NCBI GenBank assembly: GCA_037501455.1
Contig: CM074856.1
Span: forward strand, 97,702,001 to 97,766,000
Direction of reading: 5' to 3'
From: Lantana camara
Taxonomy: Eukaryota > Streptophyta > Magnoliopsida > Lamiales > Verbenaceae
Length of the DNA: 64,000 nucleotides
The notes under the pieces are model-generated. The model did not search any database, was not told where the DNA came from, and worked only from the letters and a program-made list of their open reading frames with translations. This document shows positions 1 to 12,099 of this stretch, piece by piece. Within the stretch, counting starts at the first letter, position 1. Each line of letters begins with the position of its first letter. The translations under genes and the position numbers were made by a program.

Positions 1-560
1 TGAACCCTACCAAATGTTTTGGTGAGAATGAATGAATGAATGCACAGAATGGGGCCCAGAGACTTAGTGTGAGTGGCTACCCGGGAGGCATGGGCCGACG
101 GTGATCCCTCACACTAGTTCCAACCAATGTACGGCATAACCGGACCTCGTTAGGAGTTAGCAAGGAATGGATACTGAGCGCCATCTGGGGAGTCATCTAA
201 CCCCTTTTGGTCAATGAAGGAGGTGGCCGGGTCTTGCTAACCCGTCCACAAACCGGAGGAAAAAGGTGTAAGTGATCATGATTGTGCACAAAGAAAGAAT
301 GTAATGCATGAAAAGAAAGAAAGAAAGAACGTTTAATGAATTACACAAGGTGTTGGTTAGAGATAATGCACGTCCACTCGCTAGGCCACGAAAGACCTAA
401 TGGAAATTGGTTATTTGGTTTCGAAGTTTAGTTCCCGCTTAGCATAGTGAGTAAGTGAGTCCCCATTCGCTCTGAACTGGCACGTGTATGGATTTACCAT
501 TTCATATACAGGTCGGGTCTGAGTGCAGGGGATGTGACGCCATGAGTGTGGGGTGCTACA
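1..560 (+). mobile_element. 3' part of a chromovirus 5' LTR (element X), cut by the window edge
   Basis: The segment ends in GGGTGCTACA at 551-560 and is followed 8 bases later by a primer-binding site, so it is the end of a 5' LTR on the plus strand. It shares blocks in order with the LTR fragment at 10.9-11.9 kb (the GGGCCCAG block, CCGGGTCTTGCTAACCCGTCCAC, the CATTTCAT block near the end) but is clearly diverged and lacks several hundred bases around 405, so it is another family or a deleted copy. Its left end is outside the window. Classification as Ty3/gypsy chromovirus is inferred from the LTR end and PBS. Confidence 0.8.
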
Positions 561-3029
561 TCCTTAAGTGGTATCAGAGCCCCAGGTTGCAAAACCCGGG
601 TTCGCGTGCCGTGATTGAGTCAGTCTAGGTCGTACAGGTTAGGAACTACGTGACAATGTATGCAATGCATCGATCTTGAGTATGAAATTGCCTTCCTTTT
701 GAATCTTGTTGAATTACCTGTTACATTCTTACATTGGATCAGTGCCTTTCGTGTTGAATACGTGGCATGAGCATGCACTAACCGCATGCATATATTCTTG
801 AAATGAGTTATGACTTATAGGTTATGAAGATAATATCAAACCACAGCCAAGTTTCACGATAGCAACGGTCTATTGCAAGTTCTTTCTTAAGCTTGGGAGA
901 TAGGAAGGATGCACCGGGGAAGAATATAGAGAATTCGAGATGTGTGGCCTTTCTAGATGGAGCTAGAGTTCAAGGGTTAGGATTCAGAATGGGAGGTTCG
1001 AATTTGGAGATGCAGTGGTAGAGGGACACTTGGTGAAATAAGGATTGATCGTGGGATGGCTGTGACTTAGAAGATCGACATACACGGCTCTACTACATAA
1101 GGTGCCTTAATTGGATTCAACAGGATCGTTCAACCTAAGGAATGAAGTGAATGAACCTTGAAGGTATTTTGGTTCAGGGTTCGGATCATGGAAGAGGTAT
1201 CGATAATTAAGAGGAGTCAAGGTAAAATGGGTCCAGTGGGAGTTATGCACCAAGGGTCGACAAAGAAGGATTTCTAAATAAACCTAGTGATTAGAAATCG
1301 AGTTTGTAGAAGTCAAGATCGGGAAGAGTTTGAATTCGGGTGCTCTGGATTTCGACTAAGATGGAAACGAGTCGGGAAGGGATTAGAAGGAGCCAAATAA
1401 CGTGGTAAATACATGTTCATGGAAGGTGACAATGCTAAGGATAGGATTTGAGTTCATTTCCCAAATCCAAGCTGAATTGTCGTGTTGTGAGGTTGAATTG
1501 GAAAATATGGAGCAACAAATGGAAACGATAAAGAAAGGCAAAGACTCTTTGGAAGGAAATTATACGCTCACGTGTAGGCAATTGGAAAACAAGTTCAATT
1601 CACCAATTTAAACTCATAAAGGAAAAACACGAAATCTTGATCAAGGTGGTGATTAGAAGTAGGGTTCGGAACCACATTATGGGTCAATTTTGTAAGAGAG
1701 TTCGGGCAATGTGGAAGGGTTGATTCCCGAGGAGAAGTTTGGATGCTAATTCCGTGGATGAAGAAGAATTTTGGGATCAAGAAATTGCAATCCCGGACGA
1801 TGGAAGATACAAGTTGATGCACAAAGACTCATGGAAATCTTGAAGACTGTGGGAAAGACGAGGAATGATCGGCAAGTCAAAGTAAGCCCGTGATTAGAGA
1901 AACGAGAAAAAGCTACCGAGCTAACAACTTACCATCTTGGTGACAGGTTCAATGCATTCATGGAACGTGCATCATACTTCACATCAAATTATTTAATTTT
2001 CTTTACTTACGTTTGTGCGTGCATCCTTATTTAATTCCATTGCTTTAAGTGTTGCATATTTAATTATTGCAACTGTACCACGTGCATTGTCATCTTAACC
2101 CGTCATGTATTTTAGCGTTTAATTGATAGGAAGTTCCTTCATCTCACCTATCAAGTGTCATTTCAACCGAGCCACATTCGAATTAAGATGGGAAGAAATA
2201 ATGGGGTGGCACATTACAAGAAGATGACTTCGGGAAATAAAGAACTCCAAATAAGGAATAGGTTGATGGAAATGGAATTTCGGAGAAGTTTAGAGTTGAC
2301 TTCGGGGTGTTTGGACCGACAAGATAGATAAAGTAGTTCCAGACATCCAGAAGATTAGAAGAGAAGTTAAAAGGCAAAATCTTCGGATTGCCATTTTGAT
2401 TAAAACCCTCCCTAATGAAAAATTGCTCATTAAGAATTCCGATGAAGGAAGGATAGCTGGAGTTCAGCATGTAAAGGCAGAAATTTTAAGGGGGGAGAGC
2501 ACGACAAGAGACCAATTTGAAACTTGAGGTTGTGCTCGAAGAAATATTTAGTAGGAACAACGGAAATACAAATTAAGGAAGACCTGGGAGTCCTTAAGGT
2601 GGTGATCGGAAATGAGTAAAATAGCTTTAATGGTTAAACTAGCAAAGTGAGAGCTAAGTTACTAAACTCGGGTTGAAGATTATCACGAGATATAAAGGAG
2701 ATGGTTTGTTGAATATGTCTACGTATGGAAGTCCGATTGGGAGATGATGGAATTATGAGGGAGCTTCTGTGAACTCCTAAGTCAGTGTCGACAAGAGGAA
2801 ACCGAATCAAGTTATCATGTAATGGGATGGTGTCAATAAAAATTAATTCAATTGTGTACTAAAGGGGTTTGGGCAATGCATAACAAAGATAATATTATTA
2901 AGTCGTCAGTTATTTCCATGATAATTCGGAAGGAAAACTTAAGAAGAGACAAAATCGAAAAGGGCGATCATTGGGTGACTTAAATCAAACTTCAAGAATC
3001 ATCAAGAACATTTTATCTTCGATTAAAGA
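561..3029 (+). mobile_element. Internal region of element X, no recognisable gag or pol
   Basis: Sequence between the PBS and the nested solo LTR. No frame shows a zinc knuckle, protease, RT FxDD box, RNase H or integrase motif. The longest plus-strand open stretch (1402-1611) is short and has no recognised domain. Either X is a non-autonomous element or its coding part was lost. The region resumes after the nested insertion at 7070 and runs to 7298. Confidence 0.65.
569..582 (+). other. Primer-binding site of element X
   Basis: TGGTATCAGAGCCC lies 8 bases after the LTR terminus. TGGTATCAGAGC is the usual plant LTR-retrotransposon site complementary to the 3' end of initiator methionine tRNA. 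It marks the preceding LTR as a 5' LTR on the plus strand. Confidence 0.9.
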
Positions 3030-4100
3030 TGTAATAGCCCAAAACAGGGCCTGGATGAAAACGGTAAACTAAGGGCAATGGTAAAGCGTTTATAGACCGT
3101 GATCCAAGTTTATAAACCTTCATGCATTGCATTCTTACATGAACTTCGTGCTTATATGTGATCTGACATGTTTTTAGGGGGAATTCTTGACCTTTGATAC
3201 AATTTACTATTCATTTCCCAAGCCTATATTACCCAATGCTTCAATGGAACCCTATAGGTTCATATCACATGTTTTCCTATCCTTTGAACTTGCTTTCCAA
3301 GCTCCGGAAACCTTTCTTGAACCATAAGGGCATTTTGGGAACTTACCGACCAAAGTTACTATTCATCTAAAAATGAGCTTTTGATTCTGATATCTTTCCT
3401 ACCCAAGTTTACAGTCAAATCGATCCTTGAGTCGAAACGAGTCTATTGAAATCATTCTTAACTTCAAAATCTATTTCGAGCTTTGTTTTATTTGAAAATG
3501 TTTAGGAAAACCCTAGTTCACTATTTTTACTACGAACGGTTTTCATTCGGAAAATGTTTTCTCTTAGGATTTGCACTACTTGAGCTATTTCAAGATTTTT
3601 GAAATGTCCTACAACTCTTGATTCAAACCCTAGCTCGAAATTTTGAAGCGTACGCTTGTACGTAAGAATTCACTATTCACTCTACGTTTTCAACTTTCTA
3701 TCGGTAAAACGTTTTATAGTCGATATTGGATTTAAAACGCTTCTCGATTTATTTCTTGAATTTTGGAAACAATCCGGACTTGAAAATCATTCTAGAAAGT
3801 CGTTTTTCACTCATGTCGAGTTTCGAGCTCAAAACTTTTATTCATTAAAACTAATGTATCTTTCAAACGGTAAATCCGATTTCGACGAATGAATATGCGT
3901 TTCGAAGCTAATTTTCTTGCCGTCGGAATGGTTAAACTTCCAGCCACTTATCCTTGAGTCTTGGGGGACGAAATTACAGAAATACCCCCAGCAGCCCCAT
4001 TTTTAGCTTCAAGATGATGAAGCTTCCAAGAGAAGCTATTCCATTTTGCTCTCCTACCCTTCTCTACATTTTATTTCCAAGGTGAGGGGCTTCCCAACAC

Positions 4101-4110
4101 CTATAAATAC
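4101..4110 (+). promoter_or_regulatory. TATA box of LTR S1
   Basis: CTATAAATAC followed by C-rich sequence, then a CT-rich leader (about 4150-4210). It lies 1.07 kb into the LTR. The same word sits about 1.1 kb into the related LTRs at 44017-47328 and their copies, supporting it as the core promoter that starts the element RNA. Confidence 0.7.
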
Positions 4111-4921
4111 CCCCCTCATGCCATTGAATTCCTTGCTCATATGTTGTGTTAACAACTCCCTTTCTTCCTCCCTCTCTCCCCCTCTTGCCGTGAGGCTCCC
4201 CCTCTTGCTAGGTTAGATGTTGTTTTATTTTATGTTATGTTTTTATGTTATGTTTTAGTTTAGTTTATGTTTTTATGTTATGGTATGTTTATATTATGTT
4301 TAGGTTGGGTCTTAGGGTCTTCCCTAAGCCATATAGGATTTTATTTTATGCATTTATTATATAGTTTTTATGATATGTTTGTTAGTAGTGAATTATGATT
4401 TAATTGTTTAGTATATGCTATGAAATGTTATGAATTGCTTTAGTATATGGTATGATCATGTTATGGAGCTATTATATGATGATAATTGATGCATGTTTAT
4501 GATATTTTATTTATGTTCAAGCATGTTATGCAATGGAATAGTAACCTATGATCAATTATATTATAACTTGTAACATGTTACTATATGGTCTCAATTGATG
4601 AATGTTACATGATTAATGGTCTTGATATGCTATGACTTATGTCTATGATATGTTATTACATTGTTACAATGTTACATGACTCATATATTATGACTTGAGC
4701 TTATGATATGATATGGATTAATGGAATAGAACTTGATCATATATTATACACTTTGATAGTGTCACATGTTATAACCTAAGATAGAATAGTGTTTCATAAC
4801 TTGATGTTATGCTTTAATTAGACCTCTTAACCATAGGTTATGCCTTTAACCTAGATCACACTTGCTTATAATAACATGAACTTGAAACTATAGGTTATAA
4901 TCAAGATCATAATTGAATTAG

Positions 4922-5091
4922 GGTGTGTGTATGTGTGCATGCCGTGTGTGTGTGAGTGTGTTCGTGTGTGTGCATGAGTGTGTGTTTAGTGTGTGGGTTT
5001 GACCCGACCCTTTGACCCGACAAGTGAATAGTAATTCGTGAATAGTAATCTGGAATAGTAACTGTGAATAGTACTTTTGAATAGTAAAAGT
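4922..5091. repeat. GT-rich tract and GAATAGTAA short repeats
   Basis: 4922-4998 is a degenerate (GT)n tract. From about 5024 to 5091 the word GAATAGTAA or GAATAGTAC recurs five times at 13-17 base spacing. Both are inside solo LTR S1. No function can be read from them. Confidence 0.85.
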
Positions 5092-5654
5092 GAATTAAAA
5101 CTTGTGCTTTCTTAATAGACATTTGAACTTAGGGTTTTCAAATCCGGGGTCTAAAATGTGATTTCAAAATGTGTTTTCTTTCGAGGACTTGTTTTATAAC
5201 CTAAGGTTTTGCGATAGGATTCATAATTTGATTAATTCCTAATCGATTATAGTAAGATCATAGTCCCACGTTAATGATAACCCACTTTAAGGATTCCTTT
5301 GTGTGTTATCCTTCTCTAATACCTTAAATGGTATTACTCTCTTGTCATTATATGTTCTGTACTTGTTTTATATGTTTATGTGCATCGTGATAGAAGTGTG
5401 TCTTAGCTCACCTTAGTACACTTACAGGAGTTAAGGTTGAGCACTGGAATCCCCAGGGCACTGCATAATCTATCCTACCTACTGTTACTAATAGGTGAGG
5501 TTATAAATGTTTTCAACTGGAACTATGAATACTTAAAGATTCAATTGTTTTGAGACTCTAAGCCTAGTGCTTTACATTCTTGTTTTGAAATACCCTTTAT
5601 AAGGGACGATTCTTCAAAGAACCCAGACCTATCCATATTCATTGATCAAGGGCA

Positions 5655-5858
5655 CATGTTTTCAAAGTACAACATCAATGGTTCATGTTTTCAAAGTAAT
5701 GCATCAATGGTTCATGTTTTCAAAGTACAACATCAATGGTTCATGTTTTCAAAGTAATGCATCAATGGTTCATGTTTTCAAAGTACAGCATCAATGGTTC
5801 ATGTTTTCAAAGTAGTGCATCAATGGTTCAATGTTTTCAAAGTATTGCATCAATGGTT
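5655..5858 (+). repeat. 29-bp tandem repeat, seven copies, inside LTR S1
   Basis: Seven units start at 5655, 5684, 5713, 5742, 5771, 5800 and 5829 (the last is 30 bp). Each starts CATGTTTTCAAAGTA (the last has an extra base at its start) and ends CATCAATGGTT. The middle alternates: ACAA, ATG, ACAA, ATG in the first four copies, giving a 58-bp higher-order period before it degrades. Shorter CAATGGTT fragments continue to about 5940. It is not a CRISPR: there are no unique spacers. Confidence 0.93.
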
Positions 5859-6547
5859 CAATGGTTCAATGCATATGTTCAATGGTTCATACATTCGGAT
5901 TTATTCTGGATGTCATCAATGGTGCAAGCAATCAATGGTTAATGGTATGGGCCCGGCGGTTATGTGTAGAGGTGATGCTCGGGAGGTGAGCGCCAACGAC
6001 ATCACTAATACCGGCCGCCACACTAGGCGATTGATACCGACTTTAATCAGGAGGTTTGGTTAAGTCAGGACAATTGTCGGGAATGGACCGCAAATCTATT
6101 CCCAAATCAATGGTTAATGGTCACCTAGGGGTCGCTCCCCGAAGTGAAACTTGGTGGAGGATGGTGCATGTGTGTATGTGTTAGGGTGTTGTTGATCTCG
6201 GTCCGACACCCTATTAATGGTCATGTTTTCTGGAGTAAGGATGGAGAAGCCTAGCTTGCGGGCATCAATGTTTTCATAAAGTTGGTTCATATCTTGCAAA
6301 GTTGTTCCCTACCCTTATCCCGTTTTATGAAAATCATATGAACCAAATCATAGCATATGTGTGCGCGTGTGACAGCATTCATGAAAGTGTTTTGAAAACT
6401 CTCATTTCTTATAGCATTGCATCAAAGGGTTTTATCACTTGAACTTATTCTTAAGTTCTTCATTAAAGCTTTGCATTAAAGGTTTTACCTTGTGAACTTT
6501 ACTTCAAACGTTTACTTTAAGTACTTTCTTTTAAAGATATCCCTCAC

Positions 6548-6564
6548 TTAGTCACTTTGACTAA
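6548..6564 (+). other. Conserved LTR stem-loop (S1 copy)
   Basis: TTAGTCA-CTT-TGACTAA, a perfect 7-bp stem with 3-nt loop, preceded by CCCTCAC. Equivalent hairpins with different arm sequences lie at the matching place in the other LTRs (10135, 11500, 14753, 20548, 25400, 32421, 44398). Confidence 0.8.
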
Positions 6565-7069
6565 CACCTCTACCTGTTTTCTGGCCTCATGGTTTCAGGT
6601 CTTGCAGCCGCAGTCTAGAGGTATCTTGAAGCTCTAGAGTGTTCATTTTGTTTGAGTCAGGACTTTACTTTATTATTCTATTTTGTGTCCTGCATATGTT
6701 ATATGGCTGCATTGATACTTTACCTTATGCTTTTGTAATAATCCTTCTGCTACTTGGATACTGCTGCAATTGCTATCTTATGCTCCCGTGACAACGTTCA
6801 ATTGATACAGTAATGTTAATAGTCTCTTCTGCTTAACAATCAGTACTTGCTTGTTTATATGCCATCACGCACATGTTTTGAAAAGTTTTAAAATACTCTG
6901 ATTTTTCGCTGCATAAGCCACAAAGTTAAACACTATTTGTTAATCGTTAATGGATATGCCGTTCGCTGGGGTATTTCTTGAGTGATGGCTCACACCATTA
7001 CTTGAGGGGTGCTTCAGTGCGGCGGTTGGGGCGCCGCTCTCTTCCAGCAAAGTGGGGCGCTACAAAAGA

Positions 7070-7298
7070 ATTGCAGGGGCTGAATACCGAAAATAACCTT
7101 AAAGGTTTAAAGAGGGTGAAGGGACAACCTGAACAGAAGATGGGAAAGGATTCGTGTTGAGATAGATCATAATGACAAATATCTCAGGATCGGGACTGAA
7201 CATTCAAGGTTACCTAGAGTAGTTATCTTCGAGGATATGTTAGACTTCGATATGGGTAAAGATAGGAGTTATGGACCTGATATCAGGGCAGATGTCCT
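7070..7298 (+). mobile_element. Continuation of element X internal region
   Basis: Resumes directly after the AAAGA duplication of S1 and is cut at 7299 by the start of LTR Y. No coding motif seen. Confidence 0.6.
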
Positions 7299-7852
7299 TG
7301 TGACACCCCGATTTCTCGACCGTACAGGTACGCACGTCACGCGAGTGAGTTTTGGGTTTTAGGATTTATTTAACTCGAATTCTTGTGAATTATATGATTT
7401 ATAAATCCTCCTTTTGTGTGTTTGATTACGTGAGTTGTGTATTTATTTTTCCCGACCATGATTTATGTGTCTAATTATTTCTCATTTTGAGAATTACATA
7501 TTTAATTGTCCTTAATTGCAACTTTGTGTAATTCTTGAACTTAATTGGTAAGGACTAAATTACCACATTCATATCTTTTATACTTGATTGCATTCATTTA
7601 AATTATCAAGGAGTAAATTGCAATTTCCCCTTTTCCTCCTCTCCTCATTCACGATATATCACATATACATATACATACATACACTTCTTTTTCATCTTTC
7701 ATACACAAAACAAAGCAAGAACCCTCATTTCTCTTCTTTCCCAATTCCGATCCAACCAAGGAAGCAAGAGCCAAGGAATTCTTCCATCTTCACCAAGAAT
7801 CAATCTCCATCTCTTCTTCTCTTCTTTTCCTCCATTTCTCTTCTCATTCAAG

Positions 7853-7858
7853 GTAAGG
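7853..7858 (+). other. Candidate splice donor in LTR Y leader
   Basis: TTCAAG|GTAAGG at the end of a CT-rich leader (about 7620-7852). Donor-like sites sit at the same point in LTR S3 (TTCAAG|GTAGAG, 13141), LTR S2 (CCAAG|GTATAA, minus strand, 27595) and the young element (CTTAG|GTATGT, 30629). The repeated placement supports a real intron start; splicing itself is inferred. Confidence 0.5.
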
Positions 7859-8209
7859 GCATGTATATATATTGGTAAATCTTGGAGTATGTTAGGGTTT
7901 TGAGGTTCTTTGCATCCCATGAGATTATATGAATCATATATGATGATCCGGAGTTGGTTTTGTGCATCTTAATCATGAGTTTCATAAAGTTTGAAGCATG
8001 AATGATCATATTCAATTTAAGGGTTTCTTGATTGGTTTTGATTGGATTAAAGCATGAATTCTTGGACTAATTGTTACCTAAATGATGTATTTAAGATATA
8101 AACATGTTGTTTTGGGTGCTTTAGGTTGAGGTTTGAGGTGATTGGGTTGTTTGGTCTTTCCCTCCGGCTAGTTTCCCCTATTCTGCTACGTTTTTCTTGC
8201 CTAGAAGGA

Positions 8210-8330
8210 CTGCCCGGGCAGGTAGTTTTTTGTACTGAAAAGTACCCGGGCGGGTACTTTAGTGCAGGAGGGTTTCTGCACTCTTTTTCCCCGGCCGGGT
8301 AGATTTTGCCTTGTATTTTCCCCGGCCGGG
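8210..8330. repeat. Palindrome array P1 in LTR Y
   Basis: Four dyads: CTGCCCGGGCAG (8210-8221, perfect), AAGTACCCGGGCGGGTACTT (8240-8259, 9-bp arms around GG), CCCGGCCGGG (8290-8299) and CCCGGCCGGG (8321-8330). They lie 0.91-1.03 kb from the LTR start, the position of the arrays in S2, S3 and the young element. Confidence 0.93.
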
Positions 8331-10134
8331 TACTCCCTCATCCGAACTATGTTTGACTTGATTTTTAAACCGTTTGAAATCTTTTGAAGTCTAGAACAAT
8401 CTCCAATTGGAATCACCTCATTATCCTTTCTAGTTTGTGAGATATAATCAATTCATTTTGGTGTCGCCACGTTACCGACAATCTGCTTTCGCCCAACTTC
8501 GGGTCTATACCATTTTCACCTCACTTTGAATCACAAGTCGAGCCACATACCATTTTAAAGGCCTATGTGTCTATTTTCATCTCCAAAAAACAAAACTCCT
8601 AGCTGCATGTCTATATCTGAGCAGGTAAATTTCAACTTCTATATCTCAAGATATTCCCATTTTCCTATAGCTTGTGCATCCCCAAAAACTATCAGCTTTT
8701 CCTAAACTTCGCCAAAACATCTCTTCTTGCATTCCTTTCACCCCTTTGGCTCCCGTATGTGAATTATGTGAATTATATGTTTGCTTAATTGATAAATATA
8801 CTCTTTTTTTGATATTCCTTGGTTCTTATTTGCTTAACTTGATGGTTAGCTTCTTGATAAATGTGAAATGGCTTTAGTTGGTTGAATGGCTTGAATACAT
8901 GACCTCCTTGAGTTTCATTGCATCTCTTAAGAGTTAATCTAATGTCATACTTGTTTAAGTGCTACTTTCTTGCTAAGTGATTTATTTATGAAGGTGTTGA
9001 TATGTGTTGAGGTGTTGGTATTGTCTTATCTATTTACCTGAACACGACCACAATATTTCCATGCCTTTTATGCTTTCATTGGGTATCATACCATCTCATG
9101 ACATGTCACACCACTTCATGATCATTCGCCGTGCGTCCTATTTGGTTCTATTATTGAGTCATGTCTCACAAGTACACCATGTTTCCTTTCTTGTTCAGTG
9201 TTCTCCTCGGTGGAGACTTTCAAGCCTGTGGTTCTTCTCCTGCTTCTTTTTTGCACTTGGAGGTGAGGGTTTTTCTTTATAAATGACCTATGACCTTGCA
9301 TGAAGTAAAATTATGCCAAATGGTTTTCATATTAAAGTTAACCATATCTTTTATACCGGCTATGTACCGAAAATGTTTTATAAATCCTAAATGTGTTACC
9401 TTGAGCCTGTTTTGCGAGATCCTGCTATTACCCCCGGCTCTTCTAGTGCTGGACTAGCCGGACTGGTTCCTGTTTTTGTTCTTGGGGCCCAGGGGCTTGT
9501 GTATTGAGTGATCAGGGGAGGTATCGGGCCGACGGTGATCTCTTGCACAAGTCCCACACTGTTGGACTACCCGGATACTCACCAGGAGATTTGGTGGGAG
9601 ATGGGGCTCCGATCTGAGGGAGTTATGAACCCGAAGATCATCCTGATGCGCGGATGTGGAGGTTAGCTACTGGCCACATTGCACCCGGAGAAAGGAGATT
9701 AATTTGTACTTATTTTCCCGCCTGTTATAATTATAAACTCCTGTTTCCGGCTTGTTTCCTGATTACCTGCTTGTACCTGTCATTTAATAAGTGAAAAGAG
9801 GAGTCCAGGATGGAATAATTACCCGTTCTCGCCGGGTCCCCTATAATGTTAAGCAGAGATATGCATAACCTCTGGTATGTCTCAGTCCCTGTTCAGCACC
9901 GGAGCTTGTGGATCGTAAAGGTAAAGTGGGTATCAAGAGAGGCGTACGGATATCGATACATGCATATTATATCTCGTTTACGTGACTTGCATGCCCTGAT
10001 ATAATTCCACCCGTACGTATTGATTTAATCCTGATTCCTGTCTCCTGTTTATTTAATCCTAAAACGTATAGTGTAATTATGCCTGCCTGATTTCCTGATT
10101 ATATATGTATATGCGTGTGTACCCCCTTCACTCA

Positions 10135-10148
10135 GTCAGTTGGCTGAC
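10135..10148 (+). other. Conserved LTR stem-loop (Y copy)
   Basis: GTCAG-TTGG-CTGAC, preceded by TTCACTCA and followed about 35 bases later by TTGCAGG. Same place and context as the other LTR hairpins. Confidence 0.8.
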
Positions 10149-10609
10149 CCCTCCCTCTCGTTGTTTTAGTCTTATCTTGCAGGTTCTGTGGTCGTTAGGC
10201 GGGAGTCTTTTGATGTCTTTGATCGAGTCTTGGTCCTGTTCGTACTGCATCGTACCGTACCTTTATTTCCTGCTAGTAACTGGGCTATGTAAGCCACTCT
10301 GTATGTTATTGCATTGTATTGATTCGGGACAGGTTAGGACAGGATCTTGAACTAGTTGAACCCGTGTTTATTTTCTTGTATGACGTGTAATTTCATATTG
10401 GTTAGTGATTGCATGATTGCCTCGCTTCCACATCCTTATTTCTATTGATTTGTTGGTACAGGGTCTAGTCCCGCCTAACACAGGATGTTTTATTTCTGTC
10501 TCCGTTCGCTGTGAGCTTGGTTCATGTATGGACTTTCCATTTCATGTGTGGACTGGGTTCATAGTGCGGGGGATGTGGGGCCCTCCGTGTCGGGTGTCAC
10601 ATCTTAAGG

Positions 10610-10624
10610 TGGTATCAGAGCTCC
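10610..10624 (+). other. Primer-binding site of element Y
   Basis: TGGTATCAGAGCTCC, 8 bases after the LTR end, followed by AGGTTGCAAAAC as in the other elements. Only a few tens of bases of Y internal sequence remain before the junction with LTR Z. Confidence 0.9.
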
Positions 10625-10649
10625 AGGTTGCAAAACGTTATCGTGCGTC

Positions 10650-11900
10650 ATATATGGTACATGTGGAGTCTTGAGTCTCACGAATTCATTGTATTGTCCT
10701 TTGTACAGTTCTCTCCAGGGTGGAGACGTACCGAGTTCATAGGACACTTTCAAGTCTTCTTGGTTTTGGTAAGGTGTAACAGGTGCGTTTCTCTTCTATT
10801 AGTTAAAAACCGACCTGATATATTCCAATGTGTATATTTCAAGCCATAGGTACTATATATATATATATATCGAGTCGTTTTCAAGGAGTTTATGATTTTG
10901 ATTGTTAAACCCCTTTTTCTTTTATGAATACTTACCGATTGTTTTGGTGAGGACACGATTGATTGATTGCACGGGCCCAGGGACTTGGTACATGTGGCTA
11001 TCCGGGGAGGCAAGGGCCGATGGTGATCCCGTGTGCTAGTCCCACATCGTAGCGGTGATACCGACCCTCGCTAGGAGTTTTAGCGGGGAATGGGAGCTGA
11101 GTGCCAATTGGGCAATTCATGTAACCCCATTGGTCATTGATTGGGTGGCCGGGTCTTGCTAACCCGTCCACCACCCGGAAGAAGAAGGTGTAATTGTTAA
11201 TGCATGAACGAATCATAATGATTGAATGATCGAATGAATGAAATGATTGTCGCATGATCGCTAATGAATGAAGTTTTACACACGCGAGGTGTAGGTTGGA
11301 GATCTTACCCCCTCACCGGGCTCACGTTTTGACCGATTGAATGATTGAATTAAATTGATTGTTGTAATCCCGAGCGTTGTTTTATTTTATTTTCACCCAC
11401 TTGGGAAATATTCTAAAAACCTCGAACGGGATTATAGCTTGCATGCGTGGGTGTTTAAATTCTGCAGTATTATATTAATATGCCCTATTTTATACCCACC
11501 AGTCTCCTATAGACTGAACCCGATTTGTTTTCAGTTTTCTTGCAGGTTTGGAGTGCTAGGCGGGAAGTTAAGTCTTTTGGGTCAAGTCGGAGTCGGTTCA
11601 TATGCATATTGTATCATGATTTGTTAAGTTGAAGAATGTAATATTTGTATTGATTTTTACTACTATTATGAACCCGCATATTTGATGTTTTATGATTTTA
11701 TTGAATTTCGGGACTAGGTAATTGCATTTGTTTTATTGAAATTGATTTAATTGGTTACGTAAGTTTTAGTGCCCGCCTAGCCTAGGGAGTGAGTGGGTCC
11801 CCGTTCGTTGTGAGCTAGGTTCATGTATGGACTTTCCATTTCATGGGTGGATCGGGCTCACAGTGCGGCGGACGTGGTGCCTTCCGGTTGGGGTGCTACA
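10650..11900 (+). mobile_element. 5'-truncated chromovirus LTR (Z)
   Basis: Ends GGGTGCTACA at 11891-11900. From about 10655 it matches, in order, the minus-strand reading of solo LTR S2: the GAGTCT...TCTCA block, TTTGTACAGTTTCTCCAGG-like block, TTCTATTAGTTAA, the TCTTGCTAACCCGTCCACC-like block and a CAGTCT...AGACTG stem at 11500-11516. The first part of the LTR is missing. The left junction falls just after the PBS of Y and its exact base is uncertain. No PBS follows 11900. Confidence 0.8.
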
Positions 11901-12099
11901 GTGCGCATGACTGGATTTGCTTTTGAGGAGAATGAATTGTTGTGATATGTTGCAATATGTGCTTTAAGATATTTGTGTGTTACGAGATTGGTGCACTATG
12001 GTTTGATTGCAAATTATGGGTTAATCTGTGTGAATTAACGTGATTAAGCACCGTATGAGTTAGATTTTGGGTAAAGTTGAGTTTTGTGCCAAAACGTGA

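Larger units (their letters stand above)
3030..7064 (+). mobile_element. Solo LTR S1 (4035 bp) nested in element X
   Basis: It begins TGTAATAGCCC at 3030 and ends GGGGCGCTACA at 7064. It is flanked by a perfect 5-bp target duplication AAAGA (3025-3029 and 7065-7069). There is no PBS after the right end and no polypurine tract before the left end, so it is a solo LTR, the usual product of LTR-LTR recombination. Orientation is plus from the TGTAAYAGCCC start and the CTACA end. Inside are a TATA box near 4101 and a CT-rich leader, GT-rich and GAATAGTAA repeats, a 29-bp tandem repeat and a 7-bp-arm hairpin at 6548. Its family resembles the 3.3 kb solo LTRs in the right-hand tandem array (similar start, same TATA word at about +1.1 kb, same hairpin). 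Confidence 0.93.
7299..10601 (+). mobile_element. 5' LTR of chromovirus Y (3303 bp)
   Basis: Begins TGTGACACCCCG and ends CGGGTGTCACA, so its ends are inverted repeats of each other. A PBS follows after 8 bases, so this is a 5' LTR and not a solo LTR. Internal landmarks in order: CT-rich leader with splice donor-like AAG|GTAAGG at 7853; palindrome array at 8210-8330; TCTCC...GGAGA stem at 9202-9216; stem-loop at 10135-10148; TTGCAGG and the GGCGGGA block near 10180-10205. The flanks of the palindrome array (8340-8490) are clearly homologous to solo LTR S2 at 26.9-27.05 kb read on the minus strand. No 5-bp duplication matching 7294-7298 (GTCCT) is seen at 11901. Confidence 0.9.

Noticed and set aside
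569..582. tRNA gene fragment
   Set aside because: The short match to the initiator tRNA 3' end is a primer-binding site next to an LTR. No cloverleaf can be formed around it.
5655..5940. CRISPR-like repeat pattern
   Set aside because: Repeats are directly adjacent without unique spacers and lie inside a plant LTR.
7294..11905. Y plus Z as one complete nested element
   Set aside because: Left flank GTCCT and right flank GTGCG do not match, and the two LTRs belong to different families.
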